In this document: piece by piece, positions 1 through 12,000 of the stretch
How positions within the stretch are numbered: position 1 is the stretch's first letter
How the letters are laid out: each line of letters begins with the position of its first letter
Assembly: GCA_964462785.1 (NCBI GenBank)
Contig: CAYWZA010000015.1
Coordinates: 1 to 26,005, forward strand
Reading direction: 5' to 3'
Origin: JACQKA01 sp964462785
GTDB lineage: Bacteria > Patescibacteriota > Minisyncoccia > Phycocordibacterales > UBA2100
DNA: 26,005 nucleotides
Made by a program: the position numbers and the translations under genes
The notes under the pieces: generated by a model
What the model was told of the DNA's origin: nothing
What the model saw: only the letters and a program-made list of their open reading frames with translations
The model's database searches: none

Positions 1-3000
1 GCTCCAGATATATAGCTCGGTGTTCGGCTGAGTCGTGAGTGTGTCGGTTGAAGTTGTTGCGGCAGTGAAGAAGATGTCTGCATCATCTGAGCTGTCGTAC
101 CAGGCGAGATCCTCGATCGTGATCGGCGTCACATCCTCATGGCGCACGACGAGCGAGTTCTCATACAAATGCATGTTCGTGATGTTTGCTGCCGGTGTCT
201 TAGTGACCGAGACTGCCTTCCTGAGACCGTTGGTGTTGAGATAGGTAGTCACCACCACATCACCGCTAAAGGTGATCCCCGGAATTGAGAAGGCGCCGGT
301 GCCTGCATCACATGAGCCCTCATAACTACTCACGCCTGACGCACCAGAAACAACAATGCGCACATTGTTCGCCGACCCGTTACAGGTCGGCGCCCCCATC
401 GTGGTGGTGCCCTGATCCGTATACACGACACCACTTATCGAGATGACAAGACTCGAGTCGTCCCAGCGTATGTTGCCAGGATTGCCACCAACATCGCTGT
501 CGTTTGCCTCCCCGGCAAAGTTTCCATAATGATTTCTAAACCACCAATAGGAACTCGGGGTGGATGTGGCGCGCACGTTGCTCCCGGACGTGATGCCGCT
601 TGATGTGGCGAAGCTCACTTGCTGAATCTGTATTGCCGGATTTCTATCGATCACACTTGATTCCACAGTCAGTGAATTACCGGCGTTGGTGGAGAGTGTG
701 AAATCACCATTCGCAAGCGAGGTAATGTTCAGAACGCCCGTGAGCCACAAGCCCGTCGTGTCAGTGTCGGTGAAGCTGTAGTATTGCGCATTGAGAGTTC
801 CGCCCGTAATTCTCATACTGTATGAGCCGGAGCCCTGATTAGCTATGGTTGTTGTTGCGGCAGCATCACCGACAATAGAAACCGTCGAGGAGGCAGTGAT
901 AGATGCGCCAGACGCAACGCGCACATCCACTTGCCGCCTGTTTCCGCCCGAGAGAGCAGTGCCGTCAAAATCGGTCGCATAGCTCCAATATTCATTGTTT
1001 GTCGTCACATACTCACCCCAGATATAAAGATCGCCGTCTTGTGCAGAGTGGTCTTGAGAGTACAGCGAGCCGGTAGAATTCACGACAGGGACGGTGGAAG
1101 ATGAGTTCCACATCTTCACATCGGTATTCGCACCTATCATAAGCGTGCCGTAGCCGTCACCGCCCGTTGTCGATGCATTCAGCGCATAGCTCGTTCCCGA
1201 ATTGAGGAAGAGTGTTGATCCAGTCCACGTGGTGGTCGCGCCACCCATGAGGTTGGTAAATTGACCACCAACTTCGAGTGATTTCCCGCTCGTGAGTGTG
1301 AAGCTCGCAGCGCGTGTGATCGTCGTCGAGGCGGTTGAAGTGGCGTTCTGCAGAATCGTCCAGCCGCCGCCCACACCATCGAAGATAAGATTGTAGAAGG
1401 TGGACGCCGCCGGGTCGATAGTTTCTCCTGTATCTGTTGAGGTGAAGCGCACTGTGCCGCTGTTATGTGTGAATGATCCGGATGTGACCAGCCACGAGCC
1501 GCCGACGCCGATTGAGCTGCTAGGCAGTGTCACCGAACCATTATCGAAACGCACCGTGTTCGTCGAGGTCGCATTTGCATCCGTAAATGACCATGAGCCA
1601 CCTGAGCCATCGAAGGTCATGTTATATGCGCTCGAGTTGTTCAATTTAATAACGCGCGCAGCAGTGGCAGTAAATTTCAACGTCCCACTGTTGTGCGTGA
1701 ACGAACCGCCATTTACTTGGAATGACCCAGCGACTGCAAAGGTGCCCGATGGAAGTGTGACGCTGCCCGCAGTAATAGCGGTATTTTGCGAACTTGTCGC
1801 ATTTCCTGAGAATGACCACGAGCCGCTGCCGTTAAATTCAAGCGCATAGAATGGCGAGGTGCTTGCAGTGATGGTTTTCGAGCCGGACGCGTTGAATAAC
1901 ACCGCACCGTTGTTGTGCATGAACGTATCTGAGTTCGTAAATGAGCCGGTGATGGTCGTCGTTCCCGTGGGCATGGCGACAGTACCCAGTGTGATGATGA
2001 AATCACCACCCACGGTAATCGCCGCGTCATTGAATGACCAGTTGCCACCCGAGCCGTTGAAGGTCATGCCATAGAAGCTCGAGCTTCCCGCTTTAATCAC
2101 CTTCCCCGCACTGATCGCGCTGAATGTCACCGTTCCGGCACGTGCTTGGAACACGTTGTTGTTGGTGAAGTTGCCCGCAACCTCCAGTGCATAATTATTG
2201 CCGCTTGATACATCGAATGTATCGTCGGCGCCAATGTAGAGATTCGTCGTCTTCACAGCTGAACCGAGAGTTATTGTTTTGGTGCTGCCATCAATCGTGG
2301 TCGTGCCCATGTCCTGCTTTGGCGAAGAGTTGTCAGTCCAGGTACTTGAGCCGCTGCCATCGAAGGTTGTGGACGCCGTGCCTTTGGTGAAGAGACCGCT
2401 TGAACCGATGCTGAGATTGCCGGCGATGTTGATTGTTTTACTTCCATTTTGATTGAGTCTGCCGTAATTGATTGAAAGATTGCCATCCACGTCCAAAGCG
2501 CTCGAAAGATTCCATGTCGCTGTGCCTGATCCCGAGCCGAACACCACGTTGTTGAGCGCGGCAACCGCAGCACCGGTCGTGTCGAATGTCTCTGTCGTTG
2601 AAGTTGCGGTAAACGTGACTGTCGAAGTATTCGCGGTCGTGGTGCCGTTATTGTCCCACGAGCCGGACACGTTGAACGCATTGCCATCCATCGTCATAGT
2701 GCCATTGATTTCAATGTGCCGCGTACTCACATCGCCACCTGAGGCACTATCGGGGCGATAGGTATTGCCGGACTTAATGAAAAGCTCCGATTCAAAACAT
2801 CCCTGCGCGCTGCTGTAGCACACAGACAGATCGTTCCCCGCGGTCACTTCGTGGAACACATCTTCATCGCCGGAAACACCGTTATCATATTGACTCAGGT
2901 TTGCGTTGGTAATCGTCTGATTGTCGCTGCTGCCAATCGTGAGATGGCGCTCATACAGCGGAATTCCCGCAATGTCTCCATTGCCGTCATATTTCGCCAC

Positions 3001-6000
3001 GGCAACCGCCTCATTTTCATCAGCCGCACCCTCAATGAATACCGTCACCACGTCGCCGGAGAAGACGGTGACGTTCGGGATGGTCCACGCACCCGCCGAG
3101 ATCGTTCCCGTCTTCCCCACCTGCAAATCGCCATTCACCGCAATTGCGACAGTGCCTGAAGTGACGTTTGTACTCTGATCAAATTGCTGTGCCGTGCCCG
3201 ACACGTCGATACCTTCTGACCATGCCAGCGTCCAGTCATTTAGTGTCGGGCAGCTCGCGCCGCAGGTGAAATTTGCTTTAAGTCTCAGTGTACTGTATGT
3301 CGTCTTGTCCACGTTGCTCAGATCGATTGGCGACGTGGTGGTGCCAAGATTGTTCCCCGGAATTTCGGTAGTTGGTATGAATGCCCATGAACTCGTCGAT
3401 GTGTAATATTCGACTTGATAGAGGATGTCGCTTCCGCCCGTGGTGGTGTCATTCCACAAAGCATTTTCCCACTTTGGACCGGAGCCATCACTGAAAGCGA
3501 TGGAGGGAGACGTCACAGAACCGGACGTCACTGACGTGTAGCGCCGCGCCACAATATCGATAGGAATAGTTGCCGGCACCACTGTTGCGATCGAATCCGT
3601 CTCGAGCGTTTGCGCGGTCGACCACGTCGAACCGTTCCAATATGAAAAGTCGTATTGCGTAGACGCATCATCATACGCGACGAGGAGGATGTTACCGTCT
3701 CCGGTGCGAGTGGTGCGCAACTCCCACGCGTCGCCTATGGTGGAAAGCGCCACTGGAGCAGGCGGAGGAGTCGTGGTGTCCCAGACGGTGTATTCGGTGG
3801 CAGCCGTATCGCTCGAAGGAATCATCACGTAATTGTCGCGACCCGCTGTCGTTTCGTATTCACACGATATCGGTCGACCGTTCTGGCTATTCCCCGTGAG
3901 CTCAAATTCGGTGGCAGTACCCCACGAAGAGCCGCTCCATTCGATGAAGCTGTTGTCGGAACCGGTATCAGTAAGACAAAGTGCAAGCTCATCGGAGCCG
4001 CTGTCGCGCGCAAGGCGTCCGCCGGCAAACACACCTCCGATCGTCGCCGCTCCACCAGTATTCCAATTCGAGCCGTTCCATGCAGCCCAGCGAATCTGGT
4101 TGTTCGCGCCATCTGAGACGACCATGAGAGCCTGCCCTCCGGATTCCTCGTATTCAAGCGCGATACCCTCGTTGTTCGCCGTTGCTTGCGAGCCGGTCGT
4201 CGTCGAGTTACCCCATGTGCTACCACTCCATACCTGCGCTTCATAATCCGTGACTCCTGAAGTGTCTCCGCGCGCGACCATGATGAGCTCATCCGAAGTG
4301 GGGTTGCTTGCTAGTTTGACCCACTCGCAATTCCCCGTCGTGCTCAAGCTGATGCTTGAAGTTGCCGCCCAGCTTGAGCCGTTCCAGACGCGATAAACCG
4401 CCTCGGTGGTGGTCCCACACGAGACGACAATGGCATCACCCGAGGTTGTCTCATACGCAACATCGAATCCGCGCTGCGTCGCGTCGGGGACCGCTGAGTT
4501 GATCTCAACAAGATTGCCTGTGGTGCCAGTCGAGCCATTGTAGATTTGCGCTTTCACAATACCGTTCGTGCCCTCCGTCACAATGACATATTCATCGCGC
4601 GTCGGTGCTGCGGCTGCCTCCACAAAACGAATACCAACACCGGTCGATTCGGCGGTGAGCTCCGACCCCCACGCGCTTCCGTTCCATATCCGATAGCGCG
4701 GCGCTTGCACAGTGCCTTCCGCATACGCGGTGAATGCTTCGCGTATCGTTGTCGTAATGCGCGCGCTGCCACTCCCCGAAGCTTCTGTGTTGGTAAGCGT
4801 ATCCGTCTCAAACTGATCATCAGTCGTCTGGAACCAAGTGGATACCACAATCGTGGTGTCTACCGTAAAGCTCCTGAGCGATGACCACGTCGACCACACA
4901 TTGCTGCCGTTGGGATCGCGCGCACGCACGCGCCACCAGTATGTATTGCCATTAGTAGTCGCGTCTGCCTGCTGAATCTTAAATTGCGTGGTGCTGCCCG
5001 AAGCAAACGGCGATGTATCGGTCGATGATGCAATATTGGTAAATCCGGCATGCACACCAGAATTGCGTGTGGTCGATGCAGTGAAGTCAGTAGTCTGCGA
5101 CCATGAGAATTCGTATTCGAGATCTTCGTTTTGCGGATCAGTTGATGCAAATCTAAACGACGGCGTTGTGGTGCCGGTTTTCTCATTGTCGAAAAGTATG
5201 GTGAGCGTCGGTTGCGAAACAGCCAATCCCCAGCTGATCGTCCAATCGTTGAGTCGCGGTGTGCTGCCGAGATTCGTAAGCACCGCACGAATACGAATCT
5301 GATTATATGTTGTCGGACTTAGTCCCAAGAGTGATACACCTGAGGTGTCGAAACCGGCACTGTTTCCCGCAAGATCTGCATCAGGAATAAGTGCCCACGT
5401 ACCACCACTTAAATATTCAATACTGTATTTGATATCGCTCGTCGTCTCGTCATCCGTCCACGTGAGTGAACCCCAGGCGTTTGCCGTACCGGTCTTCCAG
5501 TCGTAATCAATAGTGGGACCAGTCGTCGTCCCCACGGTAGCGGGTGGCGTTAATACAACATCATTCGTTGAAGTTGCTTCTGTCTCTTCGTGTGAATTCT
5601 CTGAAAATTGCTCGAGGCGCGTCTGGTGCCATGTTGAAATAGTAATCGAGGTGTCTATGGTGATGCTCCGGATATCAGACCAGCTGCTCCAATCGGTGGA
5701 AGCATTTCTGTCCTTGCCGCGCACACGCCAATAGTATGTGGTGCCATTTGAGAGTGCGGTGGTTGTTGAGAATCGCACCGTTTGCCCCGAAGTGAACGGG
5801 TCTTTGTCAGACGTAGTGATGATGTTGGTGAAATCATTGGTATTGATTTGTGAGTTCGCATCCCACACCGTGGAGCTAAAATCGTAGTCGTTATCCAACT
5901 GTATTTGGTACGTGATGTCGTTCGACTCAGGATCGTCCGCAGCAAATTCAAGATACGGCGTCGTTGATGCGGTTTTCTCATTATCGAATGGTGCAGATTG

Positions 6001-9000
6001 CGTCGGCGTCCCCGGAGCACTGTTGGTAATGAGTGCGGGATACACGCTGTAGGCATTCAAAACATCGTTGTCCGAAGTGATTGCTCTAAAACAGTAGCTC
6101 ACGGTGCTTGATGCGCGCTGCTCCAACACCCAATCCCATTCTCCCTCATCATTGACTGCAACCGAGAGCGGGTTTGCCGTCGCATCATTCTCCTCTTCAT
6201 AGCTTTGTCGCGTATCGGCGGTCGAAAGCACCACTGAGGGAAGAGTCGCTCCGTCTGAAACGCTGGCGTTGTTATACCCGCGCCATTTCGCCGTCGTCGA
6301 TCCGATCGCACCCACATCGATCCATGTCATGGAGGCGCTGCATGTCGCGCCTTCCGCATACTGCAATCTCAGAGTGAGCGCACTGCTCGAAAGCGCGACG
6401 TTCGAATCGAGGACGCTCATGCGTAATCGAAGCACGTTGGCAAAGCCGGGCGGCGAATAACTCGAAGCGATGGCAGTATCTTCGGGGATATCGGTGCCGC
6501 CCGATGGCCACGGATCCGTGGGGGTGTCAGTGTTAGTGTTCACATACCAACGATAGTGCGATTGCGTGAGATACGGCTTTCGCTGCCAATTGATCGTCCA
6601 ATCATCCAGTGTCGGCACGCTTTGATTCGTCGAGGAAAGTGTCGCCTTGAGACACAATCGATTGTAGGTGGACGTCGAGAGCGCCGTCAGATTAACAGGG
6701 CTTTGAGACGCATCAAACCCGCTGGAGTTCCCCGCGAGATCTCCATCGGGAACGAGCGAGGCACATGAGCTGCCGCCCGCGCTGGTATACATGATCTGCA
6801 ACTTTACATCGGTACCTGCCACCTCGGTGCTGCTCAATAATGCTTCACCCCAGGTGCTGCGCCCCGGCACCCAATCAAAATCCACCGGATCAGAAATAAT
6901 CGTACCCGAAGAAGAAACATATATCTGTGCCGCCATCGAAATCGGTTCGCCGAATGGCTCAGACGTATCTGATGGGGTATTCTCAAGTGTCGACGCAGTA
7001 CTCCATGTGGATCCATTCCAATATGATTCATCGTAACGCCCATTTTGATCGTCGTGCGTCGACACCAATATTTTTCCTTCACCGGTACGTACCGATTGCA
7101 CCGTCCATGAGTCTTGTATGGTGCTGATGGAGGCTTCGGTGGAGAAACCGGTCGCGTCATCCATGTACACATAGCGGGCATTCGTCGTGTCTGTATACGG
7201 AATCATGAGGTACCCATCCCGTCCTGTCGTTGTTTCAAATTCGCAGGAGATCGTCCGACCATCCACCTGCCCGCCTGCGCCAACGTTCGCAGTGAGTTCG
7301 AATTCCTGAAAACTAGACCATCCGCTACCGTCCCAGCGCAAGACACCGAGGTCATCACTCTGATCGGCATAGCAGAGCGCCATGTTATCACTACCGTCAT
7401 CTTGCTTCAGGGTGCCCCATTCGAAATCGTTCCCCAAGCTCTGTGTCGTCGGCGTGTTCCAATTCGTACCGTCCCACGCAGCCCACCACAAGCTCGGGTT
7501 ATCGCCATTTGAGACGGCGACGACCGCTTGATCGCCTGACTCTTCATATTCGACACTGATACCTTCGTGCAGTGTGTCAGTCATGCCGCTCCCGGTAATC
7601 GGCAATGCATTGCCCCACGAGCTGCCGTTCCATACCTGCGCTTCATAATCAGTCGAGCCCGCACCGGTGTCGCGCGAGACGAGGATGATCTCGTCGGATA
7701 CGGGATCGGAAGCGAGCTTGACCCATTCGCAGGCGTGGGTACTCGAAAGATTTATCGTACCACCGGATGTCCATGTGCTCCCGTTCCACACGTAGTACGA
7801 AGGATCGGCATCTCCATCGCAGTAGGCAACGATCGCATCACCAGAGGTGCTCTCATACGCCACGTCGAAGCCACGGCGTGTAGTGCTCGCCGTCGCGATG
7901 CTCGTGGTCACTTCCTGCAAATTACCCCAAGTAGCTGACCCGCCATTGTACACCTGTACATTTACATCGCCCTGATCATCGAGCGTGCCGACAACATATT
8001 CATCGCGCGTAATGCCCGCTTTCGTTATCGTCCAGAGAATCGTGCCCCCCACACTCTGCGCGGATCCTTCCGTGCCCCACGCGGTGCCGTTCCATACGCG
8101 GTAGCGCGGCGTCTGCACCGTGCCCTCACCGTATGCCATGAGTGCCCCGGTAGGCGCGCTCGTCGTGAGGCGCACAGCATTGCTGCCATATGTCTGTGTG
8201 CCAGAGAGTGCGCCGGTGTCGAACTGCGTGTCTTGTGTTTGGAACCACTGCGCGGGGTTTGTGTTTGCAATGTACGTAAAGCTCGTCGTCGTGCTCCATT
8301 CGCTGGCGATATTGGATCCGCTCACGTCATACGCGCGCGTGCGCCAATAGTATGTGGTGCCGGACACCAGTGCGGTTTGAATTGAGAATTCGATCTGCTC
8401 ATTTTCGTTGAAAGGAGATGTGTCAGCGGGCGTGGTCAGATTTTGAAAACAGTTTGGCGAACAACCAGACTCATCGCTTGAAATCCTATCTCCAATCGGT
8501 GAGTCATCCAAGGTTGCATCATCGTCCCATTGGATTTGGTACACGATTGAGGAGCTGCCATCGGGATCGCTTGAGCTGAAACGTATCTTCGGTGTTGAAG
8601 TGCCGGTCTTTTCGCTCTCGAACGGATAATCATAGAGTGTCGGGTCAGTTGCCGGAGTATTCGAGGCTGCCCAATATCCGGTAAGCCTCCACGCATCGTT
8701 CGCCGTATCGTCTGTGTAGAGCTCGATAGTCGCATTCGCGTCAGCACCAGCTTTGACGTGCGCTTTCCCCGACGACCAACCCCCCGCCTCAGCTTCGTGG
8801 ATGTTGAATGAACGATCGATTGAGGAGCCATCTGTGCGCACACCGAGAAGCTGTGAAAGGTTCGCCGCTGCAGTGTCTGCAAACAATACTTCCGCGATGC
8901 CGCTCGATGGCACACTGAAACTATTTAGTGCGGTGTCCGTCCATGTCGAACCGCTCGTTGGACCAGTCAGTGTGTCATATCGTTCCGTGTAATCGAGACC

Positions 9001-12000
9001 AGTCGGATTTTGCGACCAGTATCCGGCGAGCCAGTAGTCGATCGAGGCGTTGTTCGTGCCTTCCACCTCTGCAAACCCCTGAATGGTAGCGTTCGTCGTC
9101 GAAGCTTTGACCAACATGGTGACACCGTTCACACCTCCCGCTTCTGATTCATGTATTGCCACGGAGCGTGTGGATGTTCCCGATCTCACACCGCCGGTAA
9201 GAGAAGTGTTGTTACTATGCCACGCACCGATGACCATCTCGGCAACGGTACCGGAGGCTACACCAAACGAATTAAGATTGATGTTGCCCCAAGTGTTGTC
9301 GGTGTTGTTCGGATCGATATGATCGAAACGCTCCACGTAGTAACCACTCGTCCAATACCCAAGGAGCACGAACGACACGAAGGATGTACTCGACGCGACC
9401 GTCTGAATACTTGACGTCGCCGACGCCTGCACGTGCATGACGAACTCGGTCGTTCCCTGCGGCTCAGGCTCGTGGATGAGGAACCCGCGGTGGAGCGATG
9501 AGCTCGCATGGCGGACGCCGCCGAACTGTTCGTTATTTGGATCGCTGTTCACGATAGCGATTTCGACGATCGCGTTCGCGGGCACGTTGAATGGTGAACC
9601 GGAGAGATCTTTCGCTTCCCAGGTGTTTGCAACCGTCGGCGACCATGATTGTTTCTTTTCGATGTAATTACCCAAAGCGTCGGATGCGATCTTCCACGTG
9701 CGCGTCTCCTCGAAACTAAGAGCGTTACCCTCTTTCATGGCAAGCGGTCCGAGCACGTATATGTAGGGGCTCACGTCCGGTGCATCGAATTCGTAACGGA
9801 ATGTGCGCGTCTCCCCTTGCTGCATCGAGACGCCCCAAAACAACTCAAGAATATCGCCACCGTATTGATTGAGCTCACCGCCACCCATATCAAGGAGAAT
9901 GAAGCCTTGGGGCATGTATTCGGAAATACGCCCACTGAAATCACGATTCGCCGTCACGGTAATGTCCATCGTGTAAGGTGCCTTAGGCCAGATGCGCGTG
10001 GGACCGGTGCGTTCGACAACAAAGGGTGCCTCTTCCCGCACTTCAAATGAATCGCTCGCGCGATTGAGCACCTCACCGGTTTCGGTGAGGTGTGTGAGGG
10101 TAATGCTGTAAGTACCCACCCCTTGCATGTCGTACTCTGCGAGATAATCCGGTATATCAGTGACGTTGTTTGGTCCGCACGAACCGGATTCGCGCACCGG
10201 AATGTTTTGCGAACCCCCTGCTGGATTCGTGATTACCAGATCCAAGACAGCATTGCAGATGGTATTGCCACTGTCGTCGAGCGCAGCGAGAAAGAGATCT
10301 GCCCGCTCATTCGGTACATAGATCGTCTTATTGGTGTTCACTACGAGAACACCCCAATAGAACTCCACGGTGTCGGTATATTCTACTGCGCCCTCCTGAA
10401 TCTTGAGCTCGAGCGTATATTTGCCGGGGCGGAATGTACGCGGCTGCTTCTTTAACGCAAGCGTCCATTCACCGCCCTCTCCATATTCGACTTCGAATGG
10501 GAGGTGCTCGGTTTTCCCGCTCACGTGCCTGAGCTCCGTACGCTCCACAGCAAACCCATTTTTCCGTCCTATGAGACGATTGCCAATGCGTTCAAATATC
10601 GAACGCTGTGTTTTAAATTTGAACTTGAATTCTGGAAGCTCGTCACCATCAAAACTGGTGCGCGCCGAAAGCTGATCATTCACTCGTGCGCGCTCTTGCT
10701 TCACACCGTGATCTTCGGCATCACGCCAGATGCGCTCATCCTGCAGCGTCTCAGTATCGAAGTCTCCAGTATATTTCTCTCCGAGCGCAAATAGAGCGAA
10801 GCGCTGCGCTCCCGCATCAGCTCCTTCGAATAAAAGCCGGAGATACACTGTTTGACCAGGAAGAATATCGATCGCATCAGAAAGCGCCGTAGGAACATAC
10901 CCTGCCGATACGCCATCGAGCACATCTTCATCGATAGAAGTTGCGCTTCCTATACCCAGTGGAACCCACGCTGTTTTGTAACGCGTTTGTTCTTCCGCTA
11001 TTACCACGTCAGCGACAGTACAATTTTCTCCGGACTCGCTCAGCGCTGCGCAGTGACGCACGTCCGCTGTATCACTACAGCGGTACGCGCTTGCGTCATC
11101 CGTACTGCTCGCAGACTGCCAGCGTGATTCGCATAAATACGTGACGTCGGAGTTTGTGTGCGTGGTAGTTGCCACCGGCACATTGCGGAGAAATTGCTCC
11201 ACTGATACGAGCGTACCGCCACCCGCCAAAAACGCCCCTGCGAGCCGGAAACTATCCCGTTCGGTACCGGTGTTGGTGATACTTATGTGCGCCATGGTGC
11301 GCAGTGGCGCCTCAAGCGCTCCTTCGCTCACCTGCGGATGATACGAATTTTTATCAGCGCGTATTTCAAGCGTGTCCTCATCCAGATCATCGATAAAATT
11401 GAACGCAATATGCCCGCCGTCTGGCGCAATAAGCTCGGTGGGTCCCATCCCCTCTCCAAGCGCCAGATCAAGCGACACATTATCCGACAGACCGGCGGGC
11501 GTTTCAGGTATGTTGCCTGCAACCACATCCTGTATACGTTCCTTGTAATCAGCATCAATCCAAATTGCATCAAGATATAGCTCCGCTCCGGCACTCCCCG
11601 CCCCCCGGTCATACTCAACCACCACCTTGATATCGTTGAGGTCAGTCCAGTCACTCACCTCGTCAATTGAGCTTGAGAAATAGCCGCCATTGGTCGCGTT
11701 GGAGATTTCTTTATTGAGATAGACTTCGCCGCCTTCCCGCCATGTCCCGTTGTGAAAATAGCGGACTACCAAACGATCTTCCGAAAGATCGCTTTCGGGG
11801 CTTACGTGTGCAAATGAGAATGAGAGGGATGCCTTGCGTAGATTTTTATCAAGCAGATCACCCGCGACAGTGAACCCGGATATTTCTATCGTGTGACACT
11901 CCTTGCCCAGTGTGGTGCACAGAGCAATATCGCTCACATCGACAATCGGGGGTGTGGTTACACTCACGCTGGTCGTTGCATCAGTGAGAGGATGCTCATC

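Noticed and set aside
1180..2120. CRISPR-like or DNA-level tandem repeat
   Set aside because: The periodicity is 222-228 nt and conserved at protein level, not as identical short DNA repeats with unique spacers.
1400..4250. Plus-strand ORFs inside the giant gene (for example 1400-1849, 3833-4246)
   Set aside because: They are antisense shadows of a strongly repetitive frame. Their products lack recognisable domains, and the minus frame is continuous through all of them.
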